DNA of 64,000 nt from JAJPGZ01 sp038229295 (GCA_038229295.1 JBBROO010000002.1:62001-126000), one strand, 5' to 3'; counted from the stretch's first letter, positions 1 to 7,749 are shown. The notes: generated by a model from the letters alone, not told the origin. Made by a program: numbers and translations.

Positions 1-6
1 CTTGGA

Positions 7-2892
7 TTATTTTTTCGCATTGGCGTGTTGCTCACGCTTGCGGTCACGCTGGTTCATCTGGTTGTCTTGTGGGACAGCCGCGCGGATTTCTACGCGCGTC
101 TGCCGGCGATCGAGATGTCGATCTTGCTCTTGAGTCTGCTGTTTATCGGCGTTCACTTGCGTCGACAACGCGAACTGCTTGGGCAATTCCGCTTCGTGAT
201 CTTTCGTGCGCGGATCGGTCACGAGATGCAACGGCGCGGTCTGGCTCTTGCCGGCGACCGTCATTTTAATTTGATAGTCGCCCGGTAACGCGAGCGGGCC
301 TTTAGGTCCGTCTCCGGGATAAAACGCCCCCGGCGTTTGAATCGGATCGTTGTAACGCAAATCCCACGCGAATCGATTCATGCCTTCGTTAGCCGGAATT
401 GTCTTCGGCCGCTCGACGCGGTCCGGCCATTCCGGCGGTTGATCGTTCTCCTTCTTCTCTTTGCTTGAAAGATGCCTAACGAGCTTTCCTTGCCCGTCGA
501 GAATGTCGAGCGTGACCTCGTCTTTCGGTGGGCTCTTGAAGAAGTAATCGATGATCGCGCCGGCCGGCGGATTCTCACCGACGGGCTGACGTCGATCGAA
601 TTCATTTGGGTAATGCAAACGCAACGCGGTTTGCGGTTGATACAAGAGCGCGTCGGTTTGGATTGACTGCGCGTTCACCTGACGCAGCGGCGCCAGATCA
701 TCGAGCACCCAGAAGGCCCGGCCGTGTGTCGCCGCGACGAGATCGTCATCCTTCACAACTAAATCGTGAACGGGCGAAACCGGAAGATTTAATTGCAATG
801 GCTGCCAATGCGCGCCGTCGTCGAACGAAACGAAAACGCCGGTTTCGGTGCCGGCGTAGAGCATGCCTTTGCGCTTCGGGTCTTCGCGCACCGCGCGGAC
901 GTAGGCGCCGTCCGGAATTCCATTCACAATTGTCGCCCACGTTTTGCCGAGGTCGTTAGTCTTGTAGATGTAAGGTTTGAAATCGTCGAGACGATGTCGA
1001 TCTACCGCGACGTAGGCGGTGCTCCCATCGTGCGGTGATGGATCGATGATGCTGACCGTGCTCCACTCCGGAATTTTTCCGCTGACGTTCGTCCAGTGCT
1101 GCCCATCATCCGTCGAGACGTGCACAAGACCATCGTCCGTTCCCGCCCAAATCGTGCCCTTCTTCACCGGCGACTCGGCCAACGCGAATACGGTGTCGTA
1201 ATATTCGACAGACGTGATGTCGTTCGTTAGGGGACCACCGCTCGGCTGCTGCTTCGTTTTGTCATTGCGCGTCAGATCGCTGCTGATCTGCGTCCAGCTC
1301 ACGCCGTGATCAGTCGATTTGAAAACGGATTCGGCGGCGGTGTAGAGAACGTCCGGATTGTGCGGTGAAAGGAACAATGGCGAGACCCATTGGAAACGGT
1401 GCGCAAGATCGACAGCGCCATGGCCGGAGTGGTCCATGGGCAACGGGCTGATGTCTTGCGCTTCCTCTTTCGTTTTGTCGTAGCGAACGATGTAGCCTTC
1501 GCTGTTCGAATAAATGATGTGCCAGTCGCGCGGATCGGGCACGACGAAGCCGCATTCGCCGCCGCCGGCCTGAAACCAATCTTCGCGGCCGATCACGCCG
1601 CTGTCGGTGCGGCTGGCGATGCCGACGTTCGAGTTGTCCTGTTGCGCGCCGTAAATGTGATACGGAAACGCGTTGTCGACCGCGACGTGGTAAAATTGTG
1701 CCGTCGGCTGATTGCCCTGCGTCGTCCAAGTCTTGCCGCCGTCTGTCGAAACGCTGGCTCCGCCGTCGTTGGCGTTACCGATCCGATTTGGATTTGTCGG
1801 ATCAATCCACAGACCGTGATGATCGCCGTGGCGCGCCGGAAGAAGATTGAAAGTCTTGCCGCCATCAACCGAACGGAACGCGCCCGTGTTCAAAAGATAA
1901 ACCGTGTCCGCCGATTTCGGGTCCGCATAAACTTTGCTGAAATACCAAGCGCGTTGGCGGAAACGGCCATCGTCATTCACGCGCGTCCATTTTCCGCCGG
2001 CGTCATCGGAGCGGTAAAGTCCGCCCTCCTTCGCTTCGATCATCGCGTAAACGCGATTTGCATCCGCACCCGAAACCGCGATACCGATCTTGCCCAGAAT
2101 TCCGTCGGGCAAACCATTTCCCTGAAGTTGCTTCCAAGTGACGCCGTTATCTTCCGAGCGATACAATCCGCTCCCCGCGCCGCCGCTCGAAAAAAACCAC
2201 GGCTGCCGGCGCGCCTGCCAGAGCGACGCGAAAACGATGTTTGGATTATGCGGATCGAACACGACATCGATGCCGCCGGTGTTTTCGTCTTTGCCCAAAA
2301 CCTTCGCCCACGTTTTGCCGCCATCGGTCGTGCGAAAAATTCCGCGCTCGTTGTTAGGCCCGAACGCGTGTCCGAACGCCGCCACCAAAACCACGTCCGC
2401 ATTTTTTGGATCGACAATCAACGCACCGATCTGCCGCGTGTCTTTCAGCCCCACATTTTTCCACGTCTTTCCGGCATCAATCGATTTATAAACGCCGACC
2501 CCGTAAGTCACGTTGCCGCGCATCGCCGCTTCGCCGGTGCCGGCGTAAACAACATTGTGGTCCGAAGGCGCCACTGCGATCGCACCGATCGACGAGATCG
2601 CTTCCTTGTCGAACAACGGCGCCCAATTCGCGCCGCCGTCAGTCGTTTTCCAAACACCGCCCGCGACCGCGCCGAAATAATAAGTATCCGGTTCACCGAC
2701 CACTCCCTCGATCGCTAATGCGCGCCCGCCGCGGAATGGACCGACCTGGCGCCATTGCATTCCCTTGAAAAGTTTTTCATCAATCGCGGACGCCGGTGAA
2801 GGCGAAGGCGACGGTGTCGGGCTGACCGCAAACGCCGCGGCGCAGAGAAAAAGTTGGATCGACAAGGAAACTCGAAAGAGCGTGGAGATCAT
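7..2892 (-). CDS. Secreted BNR/sortilin-type beta-propeller protein
   Basis: A large exported propeller of the sortilin (VPS10)/xyloglucanase-like BNR group; no substrate can be named. Residues 1-22 form a signal peptide ending at AAAFA, followed by a Pro/Thr/Ser linker. About ten Asp-box motifs run through the first 700 residues, among them TTDGGKTW, STDGGKTW, STDHGVSW and TNDLGKTW, which is diagnostic for stacked BNR blades. After WVLDDLAPLR there is a separate C-terminal beta domain (around the FAWDLRY stretch) of the kind that follows the propeller in bacterial 'glycosyl hydrolase' BNR proteins. The last 40 residues are rich in Q, R, D and K and look disordered. The gene is complete, 961 aa, starts with ATG and stops seven bases from the window edge. 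The family is secure; enzymatic activity is not shown. Confidence 0.9.
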   Translation of the reverse strand: MISTLFRVSLSIQLFLCAAAFAVSPTPSPSPSPASAIDEKLFKGMQWRQVGPFRGGRALAIEGVVGEPDTYYFGAVAGGVWKTTDGGANWAPLFDKEAISSIGAIAVAPSDHNVVYAGTGEAAMRGNVTYGVGVYKSIDAGKTWKNVGLKDTRQIGALIVDPKNADVVLVAAFGHAFGPNNERGIFRTTDGGKTWAKVLGKDENTGGIDVVFDPHNPNIVFASLWQARRQPWFFSSGGAGSGLYRSEDNGVTWKQLQGNGLPDGILGKIGIAVSGADANRVYAMIEAKEGGLYRSDDAGGKWTRVNDDGRFRQRAWYFSKVYADPKSADTVYLLNTGAFRSVDGGKTFNLLPARHGDHHGLWIDPTNPNRIGNANDGGASVSTDGGKTWTTQGNQPTAQFYHVAVDNAFPYHIYGAQQDNSNVGIASRTDSGVIGREDWFQAGGGECGFVVPDPRDWHIIYSNSEGYIVRYDKTKEEAQDISPLPMDHSGHGAVDLAHRFQWVSPLFLSPHNPDVLYTAAESVFKSTDHGVSWTQISSDLTRNDKTKQQPSGGPLTNDITSVEYYDTVFALAESPVKKGTIWAGTDDGLVHVSTDDGQHWTNVSGKIPEWSTVSIIDPSPHDGSTAYVAVDRHRLDDFKPYIYKTNDLGKTWATIVNGIPDGAYVRAVREDPKRKGMLYAGTETGVFVSFDDGAHWQPLQLNLPVSPVHDLVVKDDDLVAATHGRAFWVLDDLAPLRQVNAQSIQTDALLYQPQTALRLHYPNEFDRRQPVGENPPAGAIIDYFFKSPPKDEVTLDILDGQGKLVRHLSSKEKKENDQPPEWPDRVERPKTIPANEGMNRFAWDLRYNDPIQTPGAFYPGDGPKGPLALPGDYQIKMTVAGKSQTAPLHLVTDPRTKDHEAELPKQFALSTQVNADKQQTQEQDRHLDRRQTRVEIRAAVPQDNQMNQRDRKREQHANAKK

Positions 2893-2964
2893 CCGCTTAA
2901 GTTGAAAAGCGCGGGCGCGCGTTCAACTAGAATGTCGGCCGCGCACGATTCGCTTTCTGTGTTT

Positions 2965-3061
2965 GGGGAGCACAGGCTGCCAGCCTGTTGTCGTCGGCAG
3001 CTTGCCGACGACATTCCTTTTCGGCAGGCTGCCGAAAAGGCCAGGCAAGCCTGTGCTCCCC
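2965..3061. repeat. Intergenic cloverleaf palindrome (outer stem with two inner hairpins)
   Basis: The outer arms GGGGAGCACAGGCT and AGCCTGTGCTCCCC pair. Inside are two hairpins, GTCGTCGGCA-gct-TGCCGACGAC and CCTTTTCGGCAG-gc-TGCCGAAAAGG. It fills the gap between the BNR protein and the cytochrome gene. The same layout, with different sequence, recurs at 46962-47013, and a single-hairpin version lies at 34627-34647, so it looks like a REP/BIME-like repeat family rather than one terminator. Confidence 0.8.
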
Positions 3062-3066
3062 AGCAA

Positions 3067-3393
3067 TTACAGCTGCGATCGCACTGCGAGAATGTAGGCG
3101 GTGACCGCGCGACGCTCGTCCGGCTTCAGGTCAGCGCGCTTCGCCATCCGCGCGACCAGGACGGGCCACTCGTTAGACTGATGCGCGCCAATTTCCGGCA
3201 GCACGTGACATTCGATGCAGCGACTAACGAATAGCGAACGACCTTGCTTCAATTGTTCCTGCGTCGCCTGCATTCTCATTCCCGCCGTGACCATCGCGCC
3301 ATTCACCGGCGGCGCGGATGGAGATGTCGATCTACAGCCCGCGCCGCACAAGATCGACAACAACAAAAGGAAAAGGAATTCGCGCAGTTTCAA
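3067..3393 (-). CDS. Small monohaem c-type cytochrome lipoprotein
   Basis: The 108-aa protein has a lipoprotein signal peptide with a lipobox-like LCGAGC (Cys near residue 20) and one haem c motif, CIECH, near residue 60, so it should be a membrane-anchored periplasmic monohaem cytochrome. A downstream Met (VARMAK) is a plausible distal haem ligand. The start overlaps the stop of the upstream outer-membrane protein by four bases (ATGA), so it is the last gene of the FTR1-barrel-cytochrome operon. Electron transfer coupled to iron handling is an inference from this context; other FTR1 systems also use a redox partner. Confidence 0.85.
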   Translation of the reverse strand: MKLREFLFLLLLSILCGAGCRSTSPSAPPVNGAMVTAGMRMQATQEQLKQGRSLFVSRCIECHVLPEIGAHQSNEWPVLVARMAKRADLKPDERRAVTAYILAVRSQL

Positions 3394-4121
3394 AACGCGT
3401 AACCAAAAATTGTGCGCAATTGAAAATCGGGCTCATCGTCCACTTGCGTCGCCTGACTTAGCGCACTCATCGTCGCCCACCAATTTCCCACCCGCACCGA
3501 AACATTTGGCCCGAGCCAAACTACGCTTTGCCCGGCGTCAGCCCATTCCGGGAAAGCGACTTCATGCAAAATTTCCCCGCCGACTGACCAGTGCGGATTG
3601 ACCTCGTAACTGACGCCCGCAGCCTGCCCCAACTCGCCTTCTTGGTCGCCGCTCTCCCACTTTGCTTCCAGCGTCGCGTTGTAGGCAATGATCCACCGAC
3701 CGAGATTTTTTTGCGCGATCACTTTCGATTCCGATTCGAACGTGTGATCGCCCGCTTTGATTTCTTGGTAGATCGACAATCCCACCGGATCGATCACCGG
3801 GTTGGTGAAATTGTAAATCAATTCGAGCGCGGAGGCTTGATAACGAAACTTCGCCTCAGATTCGTACGACCAGTCCGCGATATAAACTGCAGCTTGAAAT
3901 CGCTGCGTAATTCCAAATTCCAATTCGTGCCGGAAATCGACTTGGTTGAAATCGCGGTCGTTCGGTCTGTGCGTCTGCCACGTTATCCAGTTTTCGGATT
4001 CCACGCTGCCGGGAGCGGAAGTGGTCGCTTCGTATACGTAGGTGAAATGGCGCGCCCCGCCTAACGAAGACGCCGCCGGCAGGATCGACATACATAAGAT
4101 CGACAAGATGAACCTTCGCAT
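3390..4121 (-). CDS. Outer-membrane beta-barrel protein in iron operon
   Basis: 243 aa with a signal peptide (about residues 1-20) and alternating beta-strand pattern throughout, ending in an aromatic residue (FGYAF), the usual signature of a BAM-inserted barrel. It resembles the unnamed barrels (DUF6662-like) found next to bacterial FTR1 permeases. It sits between the permease and the cytochrome lipoprotein, overlapping the latter by four bases, so co-expression is likely. Passage of iron or a chelate across the outer membrane is inferred from neighbours only. No TonB box or plug domain is visible, so it is not a TonB-dependent receptor. Confidence 0.75.
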   Translation of the reverse strand: MRRFILSILCMSILPAASSLGGARHFTYVYEATTSAPGSVESENWITWQTHRPNDRDFNQVDFRHELEFGITQRFQAAVYIADWSYESEAKFRYQASALELIYNFTNPVIDPVGLSIYQEIKAGDHTFESESKVIAQKNLGRWIIAYNATLEAKWESGDQEGELGQAAGVSYEVNPHWSVGGEILHEVAFPEWADAGQSVVWLGPNVSVRVGNWWATMSALSQATQVDDEPDFQLRTIFGYAF

Positions 4122-4139
4122 CGCCGATTGGGTTTGGAA

Positions 4140-5159
4140 TTACGGAACGGTCTCGAGCTGTCGCACGATTCCGGTTTCCGATTCCGGTTTCTCGCTCGGC
4201 GCTTCGCCGCGGAAATGACGCGCCGCGTAATACGAGCCAACGACGACAATCGCAGCCGACATTTGCGCGATCATTGTTTCGTAAGTCGGGAAAACGGCGA
4301 ACCACATTCCCGCCCACGCCGGAACAACATGGATGAGCCACGGAATTTCCGTGCGCGAAATCCAGTGCGCCAATTGCATCTCCTGCGCTTGCTCGCCCAC
4401 CATCACCAGCAAAACCACGCCGAGCAGAACGCCCGTCGCGATGAGCATTTTGCGATAAGGCAAACGTTGTTGCAGAACAAACGTCAGCACCGCGACTAAT
4501 CCGGAAAGCAAAAGTCCGAGCAGAGCGCCCTTCAACACAACGCCGCCGCCAAATCGCAAGTTGTAGCTTTGCAGAAAGAGCACGACTTCGAAGCCCTCGC
4601 GATAGAGCGAAGTAAATCCGAGCAGGATCAGTCCCCACCACAAACGCGAATGCGACGCGCCGTTGCCGTTCGCGCCGGTGAGGAGCGATTTGCGCCGGCG
4701 ATTATGTGCGCGAATCCAGCCACCCCAATAAATTTTGTGGAAGAACCAATTCATGATCACGAGCAGCACCACGACCGCGAGCAATCCGGTCGCGGCTTGA
4801 AGATTGAGCGCCGACATATTGTCGCTGAGCGAATCGACAATGCGCACCGCGATCAACCACGTGATCAACGTCGCGCCGAATGCGATTCCGGCGCCGGCGG
4901 CGACGGGGCGACGATGCGTTTGTTTCGCGCCCGTCATGCTCGCCGTGATCGCCGCCAAAACCAAAATGCATTCGAGGCCTTCGCGAAAAACGAGCACGCC
5001 GATGTCGAGAAACGCCACCGTCGGATTCGTGTTCGGCCGCAATGGATCGGGCGCGCCCTGCGCGTTCACGCCTTGCCAGATCATCACCGCCACGATGAAA
5101 ATCGCCGCCGCGCAGAGGCCCAGCGCGAGAACAAGCGAGTTGCGTGTCTTGTTACTCAT
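4140..5159 (-). CDS. FTR1-family iron permease
   Basis: An integral inner-membrane iron permease of the FTR1/EfeU family. The two defining Glu-rich motifs are present: FREGLE near residues 58-63 and YREGFE in the second half, each in a membrane segment; about seven transmembrane helices are predicted by eye. I place the start at the ATG at 5159 (MSNKTRNS), because the reading frame upstream of it runs through two copies of the dispersed 10-mer and encodes the uninformative DVDLVHVDL. It is first in a three-gene operon with a barrel and a c-type cytochrome. There is no EfeO-like cupredoxin or EfeB-like peroxidase here, so the redox partner is probably the cytochrome. A perfect 20-bp palindrome lies about 125 bp upstream. 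Confidence 0.9.
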   Translation of the reverse strand: MSNKTRNSLVLALGLCAAAIFIVAVMIWQGVNAQGAPDPLRPNTNPTVAFLDIGVLVFREGLECILVLAAITASMTGAKQTHRRPVAAGAGIAFGATLITWLIAVRIVDSLSDNMSALNLQAATGLLAVVVLLVIMNWFFHKIYWGGWIRAHNRRRKSLLTGANGNGASHSRLWWGLILLGFTSLYREGFEVVLFLQSYNLRFGGGVVLKGALLGLLLSGLVAVLTFVLQQRLPYRKMLIATGVLLGVVLLVMVGEQAQEMQLAHWISRTEIPWLIHVVPAWAGMWFAVFPTYETMIAQMSAAIVVVGSYYAARHFRGEAPSEKPESETGIVRQLETVP

Positions 5160-5180
5160 TTCGTTAGGCTGCGCGAATGA

Positions 5181-5205
5181 AAGATCGACATGGACAAGAT
5201 CGACA
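5181..5205. repeat. Tandem pair of the dispersed 10-mer upstream of the FTR1 gene
   Basis: Two exact copies of AAGATCGACA at 5181-5190 and 5196-5205 in direct orientation, with TCGTTAGG at 5161 beside them. This is the closest spacing of the word in the window, and it lies in the presumed leader of the FTR1 operon. Confidence 0.85.
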
Positions 5206-5282
5206 TCGTCCGAAGTTATCACACCCGGGAAATGCTCGCTGCCGGTGGCTTGCGTTTTTTTAGCGCACGCTTGCTGAGCTTA

Positions 5283-5302
5283 ATATCGATTGCAATCGAT
5301 AT
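5283..5302. promoter_or_regulatory. Perfect 20-bp palindrome, candidate operator of the iron operon
   Basis: ATATCGATTGCAATCGATAT reads the same on both strands. It lies about 125 bp upstream of the FTR1 start and just outside the degenerate attC of the small cassette array. A dimeric regulator, possibly iron-responsive, is the simplest reading. It does not match the classic 19-bp Fur box, so the regulator is not named. Confidence 0.4.
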
Positions 5303-5313
5303 CCGTCAGCGTC

Positions 5314-5347
5314 ACGCGGCGGTTGGCTGGAGCGTTTGATCAGATGC
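5314..5347 (-). other. Degenerate half attC closing the small cassette array
   Basis: GGCGGTTGGCTGGAGCG followed by TTTGATCAG resembles the inner and outer right-hand arm of the intact attC sites in this window (GGTTGGCTGCATCGCCTGG then TTAGGC), but the terminal GTTAGGC is mutated and no matching left arm is present. It lies just beyond the stop of the signal-peptidase-like cassette gene, where its attC should be. Confidence 0.55.
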
Positions 5348-5383
5348 CTTCATTTGCCCAAAACCTTTCCGACAATGTTTTTT

Positions 5384-5707
5384 CTAGGCAACGCTCCCGA
5401 ATAGCGGCTGTTCCGGTGCCTTATCATCTATCAGGATGTTGCCATCGGCCGCGTACGTGATGCGCTCGCTTGGCAATCCTACGACACGCATCAACCAAAG
5501 GTCTCGTTTGTAGCGCTCATCAGCGGGATGAAAAGCAACAACATCCCATCGTCTCGGTGCGTGGAAACGATAGGCAGACATATCAATCGTGACTCTCTCG
5601 CCCGGCTGAATTGTGGGCTTCATGTTTTCGTATGGCATCGTGAAACTATGACGATCGCACGCGGCGAACAAGAACGCCAATACTGTGAGTGATACGCGTG
5701 CAGTCAC
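5384..5707 (-). CDS. Cassette-encoded signal peptidase I-like lipoprotein, catalytic residues lost
   Basis: 107 aa with a lipoprotein signal (LFAAC) followed by a peptidase S26-like core. It keeps the family pattern around the nucleophile (MKPTIQPGERV) and around the catalytic lysine (RVVGLPSE). The residue where S26 enzymes have the nucleophilic Ser (before MKP) is Asn here, and the position of the general-base Lys (before RVVG) is Met. If the alignment by eye is right, the protein cannot be a Ser/Lys protease. The start is GTG, three bases inside the neighbouring attC boundary, typical for a cassette gene. It is one of two genes in an array without its own integrase. Function unknown; possibly a binding or decoy fold. 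Confidence 0.7.
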   Translation of the reverse strand: MTARVSLTVLAFLFAACDRHSFTMPYENMKPTIQPGERVTIDMSAYRFHAPRRWDVVAFHPADERYKRDLWLMRVVGLPSERITYAADGNILIDDKAPEQPLFGSVA

Positions 5708-5828
5708 CTAACGAGAACAAGCTGAGCTACCGCCACCGAGACCGAGGGTGACTCGAAGTGAAACCGTTTTAATCATCTGTAATGTAAACGCACGCCGGGT
5801 GGCGGTTAGCTCCAGCGCTTGGTTAGGC
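5706..5828 (-). other. attC recombination site (small array)
   Basis: Outer cores ACCTAAC (5706-5712) and GTTAGGC (5822-5828) enclose imperfectly pairing inner arms, GAGCTACCGCCAC against GTGGCGGTTAGCTC, 123 bp in all. The structure and arm sequences match the ten attC sites at 51.7-57.7 kb. The stop codon of the upstream membrane-protein cassette lies inside the right core. Confidence 0.9.
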
Positions 5829-6134
5829 CTTCGGTGCTCCACGAGCTCGAACGATACGAATCGAACGCACCACGCCAACCGCGCAACCAAGCAGCGCTCC
5901 AGCCGGACCGCTCATGAATATGCCGAACAGCGGACCCTGTGGTGACTCTGGGCCGATATACAGCGGACCAATAAAACCGGCGATAAAGCAAATGGCTCCG
6001 ATGACAGCGCCGCATAGAATGATGCGCGAGAAATCGCTCCTCTCGCGGCCGCCACGCCCATATACCAGCGCCGCGCCAACGATCACTCCAGCAATCAACG
6101 CCGATATTGTTGGGAGGAAGTAGATGAATGGCAT
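5823..6134 (-). CDS. Cassette-encoded small membrane protein
   Basis: 103 aa with three or four hydrophobic segments rich in Gly and Ala (starting MPFIYFLPTISALIAGVIVG) and a basic C terminus (RSIRIVRARGAPKA). I recognise no family. The ATG is four bases from the array's terminal GCCTAAC junction and the TAA is part of the attC core at its other end, so the whole gene is one compact cassette. It is the first cassette of the integrase-less array, in the position next to the attI-like junction. Confidence 0.75.
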   Translation of the reverse strand: MPFIYFLPTISALIAGVIVGAALVYGRGGRERSDFSRIILCGAVIGAICFIAGFIGPLYIGPESPQGPLFGIFMSGPAGALLGCAVGVVRSIRIVRARGAPKA

Positions 6135-6137
6135 GAG

Positions 6138-6175
6138 GCCTAACGAGAATTAGACGAACATTTTCGTCTAACTCG
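6138..6175 (-). other. attI-like junction with hairpin, no adjacent integrase
   Basis: Read on minus: TTAGACGAA-aatg-TTCGTCTAA hairpin, then TTCTC and the recombination core GTTAGGC directly before the first cassette. The true attI at 59004-59070 has the same order (a hairpin, then TTCTCGTTAGGCCT) beside intI. Here the next gene is a pseudopilin on plus and no integrase is present, so this looks like a second insertion point used by the same integrase or a displaced attI copy. Confidence 0.6.
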
Positions 6176-6250
6176 GAATCGAACGTCGCGACCCATTCGG
6201 CGGTATGAGGGCGCGTATTGTGATTTCGCTCTCAGCAAGTAACTTTGGCG

Positions 6251-6724
6251 ATGTTGCGGACGCGGGGTTTTACGCTGATCGAGATTGTGATCGCGGTGTC
6301 GATTTTGCTGCTCATCATTTTCCTGGCGGTGCCGAGCTTAACGGGCGTGATGGCGGACAAACGGTTGCGGCGTTCGCTTGATGGTTTCACCAACGTCGTG
6401 CAACAAGCGCAACAGCGCAGCGTCTCGGAGCACCGTCCTTATCTGATCATTTGGGATGGGAAGGCGATGGATTTGCGTCCGGAGAGTTTGGCGAAAGACG
6501 AAAAGCTTCCTCCGCCGCCGCCAGCTCCTTTTGCCAAAACAGACGAACTGCAAATTACTTTTCCGGCTGCCCTAACGAAGGAGCCGCCAGAGGAATGGAT
6601 TTTTTGGCCGACCGGAACGTGCGAACCGGCCATCGTGCAATTCAGCGGACGCGATGGTACTTGGACGGCGAAGTATTCCGGACTGTCGGCGCAACCGGAG
6701 TTGATGAAATATGCAGCAAGGTAA
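6251..6724 (+). CDS. gspH: GspH-like minor pseudopilin
   Basis: A type IV pilin-like protein with a short basic leader and the prepilin peptidase site RG-FTLIEI (Glu at +5), then one hydrophobic helix (IVIAVSILLLIIFLAVPSL). About 158 aa from the ATG at 6251; the frame continues upstream to a TTG, which I do not favour. The globular part has a Pro-rich loop (PPPPPAP). It heads a run of overlapping genes for minor pseudopilins and assembly proteins, so it should act in the tip of a type II secretion pseudopilus. H is assigned by order and size, not by strong similarity. Confidence 0.75.
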   Translation: MLRTRGFTLIEIVIAVSILLLIIFLAVPSLTGVMADKRLRRSLDGFTNVVQQAQQRSVSEHRPYLIIWDGKAMDLRPESLAKDEKLPPPPPAPFAKTDELQITFPAALTKEPPEEWIFWPTGTCEPAIVQFSGRDGTWTAKYSGLSAQPELMKYAAR

Positions 6725-7139
6725 AATCCGAAATCCGAAATCCGAAATCCGAAATCTCTTCTCTGCATTCGCGCTTTACGAGGTGTTGTTAGGCGTGACT
6801 GTGTTTGTTATCGGCGTGCTTGCGCTCGGACATGCGGTCGAAAATTGTTTGAATGCGAGCTCGCTCAGCGCGGAGGAAGATCGTGTCCGGCAAATTCTCT
6901 CCAATCGCATGGCCGAAATCCAGGCGACCCCGGGCGCGCCCGAGCAGTCGAAGAAAACGAAGATCGACAGCGGCTACGGAATGGTCGAGCTCGTGCAGAA
7001 AAGCGCGCCGGCGCGACTCAAGGAAGAAGACGATAAAGAACTTAACGGCATCAACCTTGTCACGATCACGGCGCAATGGAATCGCGGCGGCGTCGCGCAA
7101 TCCAAGAGCATTGATTTCTATGTTTACCGCGGCGGATAA
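6711..7139 (+). CDS. gspI: GspI-like minor pseudopilin with repeat-derived leader
   Basis: 142 aa. The cleavage-site pattern A-FALYE (Glu at +5) is followed by a hydrophobic helix (VLLGVTVFVIGVLALG). Its leader, KIRNPKSEIRN, is encoded by four heptamers AAATCCG, so a tandem repeat has been built into the start of the gene. It overlaps the H gene by 14 bases and the J gene by 20. In type II systems I, J and K form the tip complex; gene order supports I here. The globular domain is short, as usual for GspI. Confidence 0.7.
   Translation: MQQGKIRNPKSEIRNLFSAFALYEVLLGVTVFVIGVLALGHAVENCLNASSLSAEEDRVRQILSNRMAEIQATPGAPEQSKKTKIDSGYGMVELVQKSAPARLKEEDDKELNGINLVTITAQWNRGGVAQSKSIDFYVYRGG
6724..6755. repeat. 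Heptamer tandem repeat (AAATCCG)x4.5
   Basis: Four perfect AAATCCG units plus AAATC. They overlap the stop of the H pseudopilin and the first codons of the I pseudopilin. The same heptamer recurs at 13910-13944 in front of gspF. Confidence 0.95.
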
Positions 7140-7749
7140 TTTCAAACGAGAGCGAGCGTTCACGCTCATCGAGATCACGTTCGCGGTCGCGATTCTCGCT
7201 TTGATGTCGCTCGCCATTTATCGCTTCGTGCAATCGAACATCATCGCGCTCCGTGTTTCATCCGAAGCGACAGTGGCGGACGCGCGCTATGACGCGTTAC
7301 GCGAAGTATTGATGAGCCAACTGCAAGGTTTGCCCGCCGGCACGGGCGCGCTCGCGGGTGAAGCATTGAAACTGAATGATCGATCGCGCGACGAGATCAA
7401 ATGGACGACTGGCCCCGGCCCGGGATTGCTGACGCGTTACGCGTCGGGCGATTTCGTGGTCACGATGCGGTTGCAACCGCCGGACAAAAAGAAGGACCGG
7501 CTCGATCTCGGTTTTCTGCGCAAACCGAAGAACGATCAGGCGATCACGAATTCAAACGAGAGCTGGATTCCGTTGCTCGAGAACGTGCAAAGTTTGCAAA
7601 TTCGTTATTTCGATCCGCGGTTGAATACCTGGCTGGATAAGTGGACCGACAACGTCACTCTACCGCGGCTGGTCAAACTGACCATCGAGCGAACTGATGC
7701 AGCCGTGCCGTGGGAAGCGATCATTCCGTTAGGCCGGACGCCGCTATGA
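7120..7749 (+). CDS. gspJ: GspJ-like minor pseudopilin
   Basis: 209 aa from the ATG at 7120 (MFTAADNFKRERA), which overlaps the end of the I gene. Cleavage site RA-FTLIEIT with Glu at +5, a hydrophobic helix up to about residue 33, then a large beta-rich domain including the GspJ-typical late segment on a computed reference line (SLQIRYFD...W). The stop overlaps the start of the K gene as ATGA. A longer in-frame extension upstream would lie inside the I gene in another frame and is not credible. Confidence 0.75.
   Translation: MFTAADNFKRERAFTLIEITFAVAILALMSLAIYRFVQSNIIALRVSSEATVADARYDALREVLMSQLQGLPAGTGALAGEALKLNDRSRDEIKWTTGPGPGLLTRYASGDFVVTMRLQPPDKKKDRLDLGFLRKPKNDQAITNSNESWIPLLENVQSLQIRYFDPRLNTWLDKWTDNVTLPRLVKLTIERTDAAVPWEAIIPLGRTPL

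Noticed and set aside
1390..2718. A 442-codon open frame on plus, opposite the BNR propeller gene
   Set aside because: It is the antisense shadow of a GC-rich gene: composition is Arg/Val/Ala-rich with no family pattern, while the minus frame has a signal peptide and repeated Asp-box motifs.
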